From positions 62,001 to 126,000 of the forward strand of contig NZ_JBCITM010000002.1 of NCBI RefSeq assembly GCF_039414295.1: DNA of 64,000 bases. The letters run 5' to 3'. The stretch is from Anoxynatronum sibiricum (GTDB taxonomy: Bacteria; Bacillota; Clostridia; Peptostreptococcales; Tindalliaceae). This document shows, piece after piece, positions 15,656 through 25,262 of the stretch. The notes below the pieces were generated by a model. It was not told the DNA's origin and searched no databases. It saw nothing but the letters and a program-made list of their open reading frames with translations. Every line of letters starts with the position of its first letter. The stretch's first letter is position 1. The position numbers were made by a program, and so were the translations under genes.

Positions 15656-18600
15656 ATGCGAAATGACCGAGGCTTAACCCTTATAGAGATCATTATAGCC
15701 ATCGCATTGCTGGGAATTATTTCTCTCGGTATTATTTCTGCCTTTTCATCTCATTTTTTGATAATGACAAGATCTCGCGGCATCACAGCTGGAGCATTTG
15801 ATTCACAGGGACTTCTTGAATCACGCATTTTTGAGGTTCGTTCCAAGATGCATGATGCCTTCAAAGATCATTCTCTTGATTTAAGCGATTTACTGTCAGG
15901 GATAACAGGTTATTCAGGTGTACAAAGTGTTTCTTTTAATGGAAATGATATTGATTTACATCGCATGGAGATTGTTGATCCCTCAAATCCTGCTAAGGTT
16001 TACTATGCTTACGTTTCTCAACGACTGGCAGAAAACGAACGTCACGGAGAGGTGCAGGTAGAAAACGTAAGCATTGTAGATTCCAATGATGTAATGATAA
16101 GTTCTGTCCAATTGACGGATACTTTGAACGCTTCGTATGAGAATCCTGAGCATAACGATTTTTTTACAAATCTTTTTTCTTGGTATGTTTCAAAAGTTGG
16201 CTTTAATTCCCCGAGTTATCCTGAAGATTATGATGAGTTGCTATTGCCACAGAATTTAGATGAACTAAATAGCCTTCGAACCCGAGTGGGTGCGAATCGA
16301 TATGTTATTTTGAAAGTGACACCCGTAGATATCTATGGAAAGCGAGGCCCTGCTGGAGTAAGTCAACGGGTGTGGGTGGCTGGCGAAGAATGGCGCCCAG
16401 GTATGTTGGCTTGGATTGACAAAAATAATGATGGCAGTTTACAAATAGGTGATCCGGATATTGTTGTGCCGAACCACATTGTTTCGGCTTCATTTGATAC
16501 AGGTAATGGGTTTACTGATATCGAAGGCACTTTTCAAAACACTGCAAACGGAGACCTATATATACCCATGAGGGTTGATGGCTTGGAGAATACTCCGATT
16601 ACAGTGCACGGCTCCCTTGTTGCTGATAGATACATTCATATTGCAAAGGATGTTGAATCTTTAGAGGGGAATAGAATTGATTTTGTTTCCAGAAAAGACG
16701 GCATCATCCTTTATCAGTTCGTTGACATTGACACAGATGGAAATGCAGTTATCGATGGCGACGGCAGAGCTGTTACCATTAACAATGGTGCAAAGCTTAG
16801 CGCTGGAACCGAAGATGTCATTTTAAAGACCGAACAACACGGAAACATTACCATGAATGAATTCACAGCCATCGAGGGCGGAGAGATTTCACTGGTTCCC
16901 AAAGGAGACCTGAGTTTGACAAAGGCAATAGTTATTGCCAAAGGTAATATAAACTTCGACACAACACAAGATGTTGCTGTTACTGGTGAGAGAAATATAT
17001 CCATATCAGACGGCAGCTCTATAGAGTTTGCATCTAATGGTAGTTCAGACCGCGTTATGAAAATGCAATCAAGAAATGATATTCGTATTGAAAATACAGA
17101 GTTTAAAGGAGTAACAGGACAAAATAACAAGCTGGAGATTTTATCTCAACGCAACACGTCCAGTATTGAAATCTACGAATCTCAATTTGCTGATTTGAAT
17201 ATTTATTTCGATAATCGATCAAATGTATCTCAGTTAAAAATAAAAGGCGGCCAATGGGAGAATGGAACCATCTTTGTTCCAGATGGTAAAACCATTCTGT
17301 TGGAAAATGGAAGTAGCCCCGTTGATAATCAAGGGCTATTAGATATTGGCGATGGTGGCTTGGTAAGACTTAACAACCTTATTATGACTGACTCTGTTAA
17401 TCACCCCTTTGGAATTAATCTTAGTCCTATGAGTGGTACTGACTTCGAAAACCGGGTAGAACTTTCATCGGTGAAGTATGATAGTTCATTTGGATCAGGC
17501 AGCGTTGTTCCTTCAGTTAATACTTGGACCCCTTTGGGTAATCTTCGCATTCGAGCAAATAAAGCAGGCGGAGAGGATGGTATTAATACAATCAATTATT
17601 CTCTTGATGGGGGGATTATCACCATCACGGGTATCGCTGATGAACCAAACCTGTTTGTTCCAGTTACGCTAACTGTTGAAGATCCGAGATTCAGATACAC
17701 TGGTAATACTAATCTGCCCATAATAGAGAATCAAATACCATTTGCTTTTACTTCAGATGATGATGGCAATGTTACCATTATTGTTGGGTTAAATGGCACT
17801 ATCACCAGTTTAGTTCATGACCCCATTGAGAGAACCGTTTTATATGGCACGTCTTTGGAAGATGCACGCAAAGCATTGGGGAGCACAGTTCTCGTTAATG
17901 TTACTTATGACGGGGGTATCACTGCAACAACAAATGTTCCGGTTGCATGGAGCACTAATTCAACACCAGAATACAATGGAAATATTGCTCCATCTCAGTA
18001 TTTATTTGAATGTACTTTCGAAGCACTTCCACCTGGCTTGTCAATGGCTACTGGATTGCAAGCTCCAAAGGGTTATATTAATGTGGGTTTTGGAGATCTA
18101 TATACGCTATCTTTCAACACCAATGGAGGGAATCATATTGATAGCATTATACAACCAGCTGGCATGCCAATTTCTCCACCTTCTGACCCAATTAGGGCAG
18201 GTTATACTTTCGTTGGTTGGGATCCTGTGATCCCTTCGGTCATGCCAAACACCGATTTAACTGTATCTGCACAGTACAGCAAATATTTTCAAGATCTCAA
18301 CATTGGCGATTATCTATTTTTAGCGCACAATAATGGGAACAATGTAGTCTTCCAAAAGATTGGAGATAATTGGGCAATAGTAAGGAATAATATTGGTAGT
18401 GGAAATCAAGGGAATGCTAGGGCAAATGGAAATAACTATCATACAAATTATCAATGGGCTTTAAGTTCCAGTCTTGTTACACGACAGCAAGCTGAGAACT
18501 TTCCGCTTGATGTACGGACAAATTTGGGTAGCCTTGCTTGGTGGACGGATACAAATGGTGTGGTAATTGGTCATGAGACTGGAAATATCTTCACCGGAAG

Positions 18601-18712
18601 AGGCTCTAATGAAACTTTTGGTATAAGACCAGCAGTGACATTAGTTCATGATTTGTATGTTGAAAGCGGAAGCGGAACGGCTTCTGATCCATATCGACTA
18701 ATTCGTAATTAA
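15656..18712 (+). CDS. Giant PilV/GspI-like prepilin with extracellular adhesin-like region (set B)
   Basis: A 1018-residue prepilin, far longer than normal minor pilins (100-250). The leader is MRNDRG, then LTLIEIIIAIALLGIISLGI with glutamate at +5. The exported region includes a beta-helix-like stretch rich in short repeats (about 330-570), an InlB/Flg_new type repeat (about 817-875; YTLSFNTNGGNHIDS and AGYTFVGWDPVIPSVMPNTD), and a C-terminal ~135-residue domain with GNIFTGRGSNETFGIRPAVT, like DUF6273-type surface domains. It follows the VWA pilin by 11 bases. It is probably a surface-exposed tip component for adhesion; the ligand is unknown. Confidence 0.83.
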   Translation: MRNDRGLTLIEIIIAIALLGIISLGIISAFSSHFLIMTRSRGITAGAFDSQGLLESRIFEVRSKMHDAFKDHSLDLSDLLSGITGYSGVQSVSFNGNDIDLHRMEIVDPSNPAKVYYAYVSQRLAENERHGEVQVENVSIVDSNDVMISSVQLTDTLNASYENPEHNDFFTNLFSWYVSKVGFNSPSYPEDYDELLLPQNLDELNSLRTRVGANRYVILKVTPVDIYGKRGPAGVSQRVWVAGEEWRPGMLAWIDKNNDGSLQIGDPDIVVPNHIVSASFDTGNGFTDIEGTFQNTANGDLYIPMRVDGLENTPITVHGSLVADRYIHIAKDVESLEGNRIDFVSRKDGIILYQFVDIDTDGNAVIDGDGRAVTINNGAKLSAGTEDVILKTEQHGNITMNEFTAIEGGEISLVPKGDLSLTKAIVIAKGNINFDTTQDVAVTGERNISISDGSSIEFASNGSSDRVMKMQSRNDIRIENTEFKGVTGQNNKLEILSQRNTSSIEIYESQFADLNIYFDNRSNVSQLKIKGGQWENGTIFVPDGKTILLENGSSPVDNQGLLDIGDGGLVRLNNLIMTDSVNHPFGINLSPMSGTDFENRVELSSVKYDSSFGSGSVVPSVNTWTPLGNLRIRANKAGGEDGINTINYSLDGGIITITGIADEPNLFVPVTLTVEDPRFRYTGNTNLPIIENQIPFAFTSDDDGNVTIIVGLNGTITSLVHDPIERTVLYGTSLEDARKALGSTVLVNVTYDGGITATTNVPVAWSTNSTPEYNGNIAPSQYLFECTFEALPPGLSMATGLQAPKGYINVGFGDLYTLSFNTNGGNHIDSIIQPAGMPISPPSDPIRAGYTFVGWDPVIPSVMPNTDLTVSAQYSKYFQDLNIGDYLFLAHNNGNNVVFQKIGDNWAIVRNNIGSGNQGNARANGNNYHTNYQWALSSSLVTRQQAENFPLDVRTNLGSLAWWTDTNGVVIGHETGNIFTGRGSNETFGIRPAVTLVHDLYVESGSGTASDPYRLIRN

Positions 18713-18766
18713 CTTAGTACTATTTCGATAGAAAGTAATATCTGAATTCATAATGGAGCTGGTTAC

Positions 18767-19537
18767 TTGAAAATGACACCTTTATTGTTAATTGTTTTTT
18801 TTCTCGGCACATTCATCGGCTCCTTCCTCAACGTATGCATTTACCGTATCCCCCGGGAAGAATCCATTGTCTTCCCGGGGTCCCATTGCCCCGGCTGCAA
18901 TACACCGCTCAAGCCTATTGAACTGCTGCCGGTGGTCAGCTGGCTGGCTCTCAGGGGCCAATGCCGCACCTGCGGCGTTAGGATTTCAGCACGGTACCCG
19001 GCAGTGGAGCTGCTGACAGGTTTTCTCGTCACATTAATCTACCTGTCATATGGTTTGTCGGTTTCTTTTTTTGCCATATCCTTTTTAACCCTGCTGCTCA
19101 TTGTGATGACCTTTATTGATCTGGATCACCAGATTATTCCTGATGGTCTAACCATCATGGTGGCAGTGGGAGGCGTTTTTCAGTTGGCCTATGGGCTAAT
19201 CGGTAACACTGGCATCACAATTGGGCAGGCAGCTTTGGGAGTACTGATTGGCGGAGGCTTTTTTCTTGCCATCGCCATTGTCTCCAATGGCGGTATGGGT
19301 GGCGGTGACATCAAACTCATGGCGGCCTTGGGGCTGTGGTTTGGTTGGCAGGGTATTTTGTTGGTGATGTTTTTATCTTTCATTATTGGGGGTATTGTTT
19401 CAGTGGAGCTTCTCATCGCCCGCAGAAAAGGCCGAAAATCCATGGTTCCTTTTGGTCCGTTCATAGGCATTGGTGCTTTTTTAACAGCTGTATATGGAAA
19501 CCAGATTGTTCAATGGTATTTTGCAATGTTCATCTAA
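18767..19537 (+). CDS. pilD: Prepilin peptidase/N-methyltransferase PilD
   Basis: Membrane aspartyl protease that cleaves and N-methylates type IV prepilins, 256 residues. It shows FIGSFLNVCIYRIPREESIV, the zinc-type cysteine pairs CPGC and CRTC, the first catalytic aspartate in FIDLDHQIIPDGL and the second in GGGDIKLMAALGLWFG, plus about seven hydrophobic segments. TTG 18767 is preferred as start, eight bases from GGAG; ATG 18773 is 14 away. It follows the giant prepilin after 54 bases. As the only such enzyme in the window it should process all eleven prepilin-like products. Confidence 0.95.
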   Translation: MKMTPLLLIVFFLGTFIGSFLNVCIYRIPREESIVFPGSHCPGCNTPLKPIELLPVVSWLALRGQCRTCGVRISARYPAVELLTGFLVTLIYLSYGLSVSFFAISFLTLLLIVMTFIDLDHQIIPDGLTIMVAVGGVFQLAYGLIGNTGITIGQAALGVLIGGGFFLAIAIVSNGGMGGGDIKLMAALGLWFGWQGILLVMFLSFIIGGIVSVELLIARRKGRKSMVPFGPFIGIGAFLTAVYGNQIVQWYFAMFI

Positions 19538-19553
19538 AAAGGGGGTAACTGGA

Positions 19554-20666
19554 TTGAGTCGACACAAAGGCCTTAAACTGGCAGGAAAAGAAGTGATCTC
19601 TCTTGATATTGGTCAGCATTCCATTCAAATGGTGGTTGGAAAACCTAGCAATGGCAGCATTGATGTCAAACACGCTATTTCACTGCGCACCCCAAAGGGA
19701 AGTTACGAAAAAGGACGCATTACCGACATGGAAACCCTGAAAAACAGCATTGGTACCACTCTTGATTCATTGAAAATCAGAACCAAAACTGCCCTGTGTG
19801 TGGTTGAAAGTAACGAAATCATCACCCGCGAGGTATTGTTGCCGGCAGCGGAAGAAGAACAAATCGAAAAAATGTTGGCTTTTGAAATACAACAGTATAT
19901 GCCGATTGAACTGAGTGATTATATGGTACAGTCAAAAGTGCTCGAAGAAGTGGTGGAGAATGGCGTAGCCAAATCTCGGGTGCTGGTAACCGCAGTACCG
20001 AAGGATTTATCACGGACTTATTATGAGCTGATCAAATCCCTTAATTTACAGCCGACAGTTTTTGACATTGAATCAAATGCATTGGATAAGCTTATCAGTT
20101 CTAATTTTCTTATTAATGGTGACAGTTCCATCAGAGATCATGCAATAGCCGTACTGGACATCGGTTTTTCTCATTTGAATGTGATCGTGTTCGAGAAAGG
20201 CCACTACAAGTTTAATCGATTCATTGGTCAGGGGTCACAGAGCATCGACCAGAATTTAGTGAGTTTCATGGATGTGTCTTTTGATGAAGCTGAAAAACTA
20301 AAATCTGATATTGCACATTTAAACAAGGAGTTTGATTTACCTGATGAATTTCTTGATCCGATCGATCCTCAGGCGCAGAAAATGCGCGTACTGAACATCG
20401 TCCGAAATACTGTAGACAGCTGGGTTGATGACATTGATCGCATCTTTAAATACTACACCACACGGGGCATGGGTAATACCATTGAGCAGATTTATCTTTA
20501 CGGGGGGTCTTCGCAACTCAATGGTCTTGACTCATATTTACAGGATGCTTTTGGTATCCCCACCAGCTGTATCAGCAGTTTGACCAATGTCAATATCAGT
20601 CAGTATACCGGTGAAGCAGCGCTGGGATCTTATATTAATGCACTGGGCACCATGATCAGAAGATAA
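19554..20666 (+). CDS. pilM: Type IV pilus assembly ATPase-fold protein PilM
   Basis: Actin-like cytoplasmic protein of the alignment subcomplex, 370 residues. It shows the phosphate-1 motif VISLDIGQHSIQMVVGK, the conserved LLPAAEEEQIEKMLAFEIQQ region, AVLDIGFSHLNVIVF and the adenosine motif YLYGGSSQLNGL. TTG 19554, seven bases after GGGGGT, is chosen; an in-frame ATG at 19494 would lie inside pilD and has no ribosome site. It is followed by pilN after 14 bases. PilM binds the cytoplasmic tail of PilN. Confidence 0.93.
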   Translation: MSRHKGLKLAGKEVISLDIGQHSIQMVVGKPSNGSIDVKHAISLRTPKGSYEKGRITDMETLKNSIGTTLDSLKIRTKTALCVVESNEIITREVLLPAAEEEQIEKMLAFEIQQYMPIELSDYMVQSKVLEEVVENGVAKSRVLVTAVPKDLSRTYYELIKSLNLQPTVFDIESNALDKLISSNFLINGDSSIRDHAIAVLDIGFSHLNVIVFEKGHYKFNRFIGQGSQSIDQNLVSFMDVSFDEAEKLKSDIAHLNKEFDLPDEFLDPIDPQAQKMRVLNIVRNTVDSWVDDIDRIFKYYTTRGMGNTIEQIYLYGGSSQLNGLDSYLQDAFGIPTSCISSLTNVNISQYTGEAALGSYINALGTMIRR

Positions 20667-20680
20667 GGGGGGATGGGTAG

Positions 20681-21235
20681 ATGCGCGATTTTAACTTTTT
20701 TGAAGTCTATGATGAAGGCAGTCAACGGTCGGAAGGCTTGAAAATCAGCTTTCCCGTAGTTTTGGTCATCTTGTTGCTTCTGGCATCTGTATGGCCTGTC
20801 TACAATTTTATTTCCCTCTCCCAGTTGAGAGGCAGCATTGATGATCATCGACAGGTGCTGCAATCAGACCCGCGATTTCCTCTAATAGCAACAGTGGAAG
20901 CAAAAGAAACTCAAAAGGGTGAGGTAAGCCGGCAGCTGGAACAAATGGAAACTGCTGTACTGGCAATTGAAGCTCGCGAGATTATCGATGAGTCTTTGCT
21001 GTATACCATTGCGACAGCTATGCCTGCCGACACAGCTTTATCTGGGATGACCATTACTGGACCAGACATTCAGCTTCAGGGAATCGCGCGCAGCAAACCG
21101 GCGATTGCCGAGTTTGAGTTCAATGTGCGTGAATCCGGTTATTTTGAGCAACTTTTCATCCCCAATATTTCTGAGTCGGAAGAAGGCTGGCAATTTAGCT
21201 TCATGTTCAGAGTGAAAGGGGGCGATGTGCGATGA
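20681..21235 (+). CDS. pilN: Type IV pilus alignment protein PilN
   Basis: A 184-residue bitopic membrane protein. The short cytoplasmic tail begins MRDFNFFEVYDE, a Gram-positive variant of the PilM-binding N-terminal motif. A membrane segment (about 25-45, VVLVILLLLASVWPVYNFIS), a coiled coil and a small ferredoxin-like extracellular domain follow. It overlaps the next gene by four bases (ATGA), so PilN and PilO are made together and should heterodimerise. Confidence 0.88.
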   Translation: MRDFNFFEVYDEGSQRSEGLKISFPVVLVILLLLASVWPVYNFISLSQLRGSIDDHRQVLQSDPRFPLIATVEAKETQKGEVSRQLEQMETAVLAIEAREIIDESLLYTIATAMPADTALSGMTITGPDIQLQGIARSKPAIAEFEFNVRESGYFEQLFIPNISESEEGWQFSFMFRVKGGDVR

Positions 21236-22422
21236 GAATGACAAAACGCGAAAAGCTGTTGCTTTCCATTCTCATTTTTTCGCTGCTTTTTTACGGTTCT
21301 TATCGATTTTTAGTCATTCCTCAAATGAGTGAGATGGCGTTTTATAAAACAGAACTCAATGAACTGCAGTTGCAAATTGACCGATTGTCCACATTGGAAG
21401 AGCAGGAACAACGCCTGGATCAGGAAATATCACAAGCGTTAGAACGGCAGCTGGCCATTCAGACCAACTATTTTTCTTTAATTGAAGAACAGGAAGAAAT
21501 TATTTTGTTAATGAATGAGTTTCTTTTAAATCCGGATGTCAGTGCAACAGCATTTTCTTTTACGCCTCCTTCAAAGGAAACAACGGGTGATACTGAACTG
21601 GCTTCCATGAACGTTTTGGTGACGTACGAAGCCGATTATGCTTCGTTGGTTAATTTGCTTCGATCCATGTGGCAGTTCGACCGAAAAATCGTGGTGAACC
21701 AACTGGCTATCTCAGCCATTGAGGGAGATCGTTTGACAGGTAATCTTCAACTGAACCTTTATGATCTGACTCATATGACTGGTGAGGTGGATAACCTGTT
21801 CATGTGGCTGCAAAGTGCTGAAAATTTCAAAACAAACCCATTTACACCAGCAGCACCAGCCGGTGCATTTCAAATGCGATACATGTTTCTGGATGCCGAT
21901 GCAGCTTTGCTGACACAAATGCCCTACGTTCCCTTTGAAGACCTGGAAGGCCACTGGGCTGAAACGGCTGTGCATGCCCTTGGAGAAAGGGGTGCTTTCC
22001 CACCTTCGGGTAACCTGATATTTGAACCTGACCTTCCCATTAGCCGGGGTGAGTTTATCATTTTATTGGACCGGCTCTTTGATTGGCCTATGCCATCGGA
22101 ACCGGTTGATCTGACACAGTTTGATGATTATGAAGATCTGGGTCGTTATGAGAGCTCTATTTCACGGGCAATTTTCAGCGGTTATTTAAGCGGCTTCATT
22201 GTGGGGCATCAGGATAACACCCTGCGGCCAAACGCCCCCATTGCTTATCGGGAAGTGGAGTTTGTCATGAGAAAAATCTTGAATGATGAAAGCTTTGATT
22301 GGCCTGAAATTGCCCAGCTTATTCAGGATGAAGCTGGACATGTGTCAGAAGGTATTACTGATTCTGCAGCTTATTTAACTCGGGGCGAAGCGGCTTATTT
22401 CCTTTATCGAATCGCTGAGTAA
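21232..22422 (+). CDS. pilO: PilO-like alignment protein fused to S-layer homology repeats
   Basis: A 396-residue protein. Residues 1-200 look like PilO: a cytoplasmic stub, a membrane helix (about 8-28), a coiled coil with LEEQEQRLDQEISQAL, then a ferredoxin-like domain. From about residue 235 it carries SLH-type repeats: FEDLEGHWAETAVHALGERG, the middle repeat with FSGYLSGFIVGHQDN, and a degenerate third ending TRGEAAYFLYRI. Canonical PilO is about 200 residues with no such extension. SLH domains bind pyruvylated wall polymers, so this fusion could anchor the pilus machine to the cell wall. It ends at a strong terminator. Confidence 0.87.
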   Translation: MRMTKREKLLLSILIFSLLFYGSYRFLVIPQMSEMAFYKTELNELQLQIDRLSTLEEQEQRLDQEISQALERQLAIQTNYFSLIEEQEEIILLMNEFLLNPDVSATAFSFTPPSKETTGDTELASMNVLVTYEADYASLVNLLRSMWQFDRKIVVNQLAISAIEGDRLTGNLQLNLYDLTHMTGEVDNLFMWLQSAENFKTNPFTPAAPAGAFQMRYMFLDADAALLTQMPYVPFEDLEGHWAETAVHALGERGAFPPSGNLIFEPDLPISRGEFIILLDRLFDWPMPSEPVDLTQFDDYEDLGRYESSISRAIFSGYLSGFIVGHQDNTLRPNAPIAYREVEFVMRKILNDESFDWPEIAQLIQDEAGHVSEGITDSAAYLTRGEAAYFLYRIAE

Positions 22423-22452
22423 GCAATGAATTTGAAACGCAATTTCTAACCT

Positions 22453-22491
22453 GGCAATCATTGTGAGCAGCAATGATTGCCGGGTTTTTTT
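22453..22491 (+). terminator. Intrinsic terminator after pilO
   Basis: GGCAATCATT (22453-22462) and AATGATTGCC (22472-22481) form a perfect 10-bp stem with a 9-base loop, followed by GGG and seven T residues. Confidence 0.93.
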
Positions 22492-22505
22492 ATCTATGGT
22501 AAAAT
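22478..22505 (+). promoter_or_regulatory. Promoter of the GGDEF/HD-GYP gene, overlapping the pilO terminator
   Basis: TTGCCG (22478-22483) and TAAAAT (22500-22505) are 16 bases apart. The -35 lies in the terminator stem. Transcription would start near 22512, which excludes the ATG at 22496 and favours ATG 22553. Confidence 0.5.
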
Positions 22506-22552
22506 CAAGAAGAATCCTTGATGCACTGTTGGATGAGATAGAGAGGACGCCT

Positions 22553-24370
22553 ATGAATCCTGTTGATTTAACGTCAGATTATCAGCGATTAAATCGTCTG
22601 CTTCAAAGTGTTATCAGTATTTTTCCCGGTTCTTTATCCGTGATTGATGCTGATTATAATTTGGTGTATACCAACCTTAAACCGCGGAACGTGGGCATTG
22701 ATCATCAGGATTTGTCAGGTGATAAATGCTTTAAACATTGTAAATACATACAAAACAGCCCGGATGAATGTTTTGCTAAAAAAGTGTTCACCACAGGGAA
22801 TCATGTTTTAGGTAAACAGATTCAATTGGGAAATGGTCGCTGGGTTGAAGTGAACAGTATTCCACTGAAGGATGATTTTGGCTCAATACTATTTGTGGTT
22901 GAATTTATTTCCGATATCACTCAGTACAAGGAAACAGAGCGATCTTTAAAAGAAAGTGAAGAACGTTGGCAATTGGCACTTGAGGGAAACAATGATGGTA
23001 TTTGGGACTGGAACATACGCAGCAATGAAGTGTTTTTTTCTGACCGGTGGGTGGAAATGCTGGGATATGAACATGGTCAGTTGAAAAGCATTTTTCAGAC
23101 GTTTACCATGCTGATTCACCCGGTTGATATCGGAAAAGTGATGAAAGGGTTGCAGGACCACATGGCTCAAAAAACCAACCATTTTTCCATGGAATATCGA
23201 ATGCAGTGCAATGAAGGACAGTACAAATGGATTCATGGACGGGCTCAAGCCACTTGGGATGATTCTGGTAAAGCTATTCGCATGACTGGCTCTCACACCG
23301 ACATCACCGAGAGAAAACTTCGAGAGGAAGAAATCAGTTTCCTGACTTTTCATGATAAACTAACCGGATTGTATAACCGTGCCTACTTCGATGATGCTAT
23401 GAGACGCATGGATACAGAAAGAATGTTGCCTCTTTCGGTGATTATTGGTGATGTTAATGGCTTAAAGGTCACCAACGATATTTTTGGACACTTGGTTGGA
23501 GATCAACTATTGAGTAAAATTGCTGAAATTCTTCAAACTGCCTGTCGCAAAGAAGACATTGTGGCACGTTGGGGCGGCGATGAGTTTGCCATTTTGCTTC
23601 CCAGAACTCCTGTACTTGTGGCAGAAGATATCTGCCAGCGCATTACCAATGCTTGCAGCAACTTTGATGACGAAGTAATCCGTCCCAATATCTCGTTGGG
23701 AGCTTCAGCCAAAGTGCGCATGGACCAGAAAATAAACGCTGTGATTAAAGAAGCGGAAGATCTCATGTACCGCCACAAGCTTTTGGAAAGCCGCAGTAAT
23801 CAGAATGTTGTTATTGCTTCTCTTGAGAAAACTCTTTTTGAGCGCAGCAATGAGACGGAAGAACATGCACAGCGCATGAAAACCATGGGATTTCATTTGG
23901 GTCAGGTTCTTAATTTGAGTTCCAGTGAACAGGATGCGCTTCGCTTGTTGTGTGTACTACACGATATAGGAAAAATTGCCATTACCGATAGTATTCTCAC
24001 GAAAAATGGGCCTCTGACACTGGATGAGTGGCATCAAATGAAAAAGCATCCGGAGATTGGATACCGTATTGCCAAATCATCCAGCAAACTGGAACACATT
24101 GCTGACTACATCCTTTTTCACCACGAACGCTGGGATGGCACCGGCTATCCCAAAGGCTTAAAAGGAAAAGAGATTCCAAAGCTTTCCCGCTTACTCACCA
24201 TTATTGACGCTTATGATGTGATGACCCATGAACGGGTATACAAAGAACCCCGGTCACATGGTGACGCTGTCCGGGAGTTGAAGCAGTGTGCTGGCACACA
24301 ATTTGACCCGGAAATGGTAAAGGCTTTTATTCGCATTGACTGGCCGCAGCTTTTGGAAATGACGCTATGA
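22553..24370 (+). CDS. PAS-PAS-GGDEF-HD-GYP cyclic-di-GMP turnover protein
   Basis: A 605-residue soluble signalling protein. Two PAS/PAC modules (about 25-130 and 135-255) are followed by GGDEF (intact ARWGGDEF at 341-345, preceded by RKED, an RxxD inhibitory site) and HD-GYP (HDIGK at about 470, HHE and DGTGYP at 526-533). It carries sequence for both diguanylate cyclase and phosphodiesterase activity; which dominates cannot be told. ATG 22553 follows GAGAGGA and fits the predicted transcript start. Its stop overlaps the next prepilin gene by four bases (ATGA), coupling second-messenger enzyme and pilin production. Confidence 0.92.
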   Translation: MNPVDLTSDYQRLNRLLQSVISIFPGSLSVIDADYNLVYTNLKPRNVGIDHQDLSGDKCFKHCKYIQNSPDECFAKKVFTTGNHVLGKQIQLGNGRWVEVNSIPLKDDFGSILFVVEFISDITQYKETERSLKESEERWQLALEGNNDGIWDWNIRSNEVFFSDRWVEMLGYEHGQLKSIFQTFTMLIHPVDIGKVMKGLQDHMAQKTNHFSMEYRMQCNEGQYKWIHGRAQATWDDSGKAIRMTGSHTDITERKLREEEISFLTFHDKLTGLYNRAYFDDAMRRMDTERMLPLSVIIGDVNGLKVTNDIFGHLVGDQLLSKIAEILQTACRKEDIVARWGGDEFAILLPRTPVLVAEDICQRITNACSNFDDEVIRPNISLGASAKVRMDQKINAVIKEAEDLMYRHKLLESRSNQNVVIASLEKTLFERSNETEEHAQRMKTMGFHLGQVLNLSSSEQDALRLLCVLHDIGKIAITDSILTKNGPLTLDEWHQMKKHPEIGYRIAKSSSKLEHIADYILFHHERWDGTGYPKGLKGKEIPKLSRLLTIIDAYDVMTHERVYKEPRSHGDAVRELKQCAGTQFDPEMVKAFIRIDWPQLLEMTL

Positions 24371-24825
24371 TTGATTATAAAACCGGCAATTATCATCAAC
24401 GGGGATACACACTCCTTGAACTGCTGCTTGTTTTGGCAATTCTAAGCCTTTTGATGAGTATTGCTTTTCCTGATATCGCTTCTTTGCGTCAGCAAGCTCA
24501 ACTGCGAACAACGGCATCAGAACTGGAAAGCGCGCTGCAATTGGCTCGACAGTTAAGTGCCGATGAATGTCGGGAATATGTGGTGGAACTGACTGATGAG
24601 CAGTTTCATGTGCGGGAAAACCGTCTGAGTTCTCCCCTGATATTTAAGCAGGTGCTTCCACCTGGAATCACACGCAACCAGGCTTCGATTCAGCGGATTA
24701 CTTACAACCGCCATGGGTTGACGGGATACGGTTTATTCACTCTGGAAAACCGGCGCGGACAACTCATTGATATAGAAGTGCATATTGGTACTGGCCGTGT
24801 GATTGTTTCAGATCTTTATGAGTAA
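24367..24825 (+). CDS. GspH/FimT-like minor prepilin (set C)
   Basis: A 152-residue prepilin. The leader ends GNYHQRG, then YTLLELLLVLAILSLLMSIA with glutamate at +5. The next stretch, ASELESALQLARQLSADECR, is typical of GspH/FimT, which is the largest pseudopilin of the H-I-J-K tip complex. The beta-rich C-terminal domain (LTGYGLFTLENRRGQLIDIE) also fits GspH. It overlaps the GGDEF/HD-GYP gene and starts a four-gene pilin series. Confidence 0.85.
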   Translation: MIDYKTGNYHQRGYTLLELLLVLAILSLLMSIAFPDIASLRQQAQLRTTASELESALQLARQLSADECREYVVELTDEQFHVRENRLSSPLIFKQVLPPGITRNQASIQRITYNRHGLTGYGLFTLENRRGQLIDIEVHIGTGRVIVSDLYE

Positions 24826-24872
24826 TCATTTTGACGGTGCTTCGACAGCCTTGGATATGACAGGAGATTGAG

Positions 24873-25262
24873 ATGGTAAAAAACAAGAGAGGTTTTACTC
24901 TTATTGAAGTGTTATTGGCATTATTGATGCTCGGGCTTTTTTTCATTCCTGTAAGCCATGGAGTGGTACTGTCTGTCAAGATCAATGCGCAGTCCCATCA
25001 ACGCATCACAGCCATGAGAGGTCAACAGGCACAGTTGGAAGAAGCCATGGTGTTACTGGAGGCAGATGAACCAATCCAAATTCATCAACAGGTTTTTCAT
25101 CATACACCTTTTATTCAGTTGAGCAGTACATCTTCAGATATGGATGACGACAATTTGACGGTAAATGTACCAACACTACGTGTGTTGCAGTTGCCTGGCG
25201 AAAAACCCTGGAATACACCACGGTACTACCCGCTGCCCGAAGGTGACGCCTATGAAGAGTAA
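24873..25262 (+). CDS. PilV/GspI-like minor prepilin (set C)
   Basis: A 129-residue prepilin with leader MVKNKRG followed by FTLIEVLLALLMLGLFFIPV and glutamate at +5. The remainder is short and polar with no recognised domain. ATG follows ACAGGAGAT. The end overlaps the start of the next prepilin gene by 11 bases. Confidence 0.82.
   Translation: MVKNKRGFTLIEVLLALLMLGLFFIPVSHGVVLSVKINAQSHQRITAMRGQQAQLEEAMVLLEADEPIQIHQQVFHHTPFIQLSSTSSDMDDDNLTVNVPTLRVLQLPGEKPWNTPRYYPLPEGDAYEE

Noticed and set aside
22463..22552. N-terminal extension of the GGDEF/HD-GYP protein
   Set aside because: This stretch overlaps the pilO terminator and the predicted promoter. The ATG at 22553 has a proper ribosome site.
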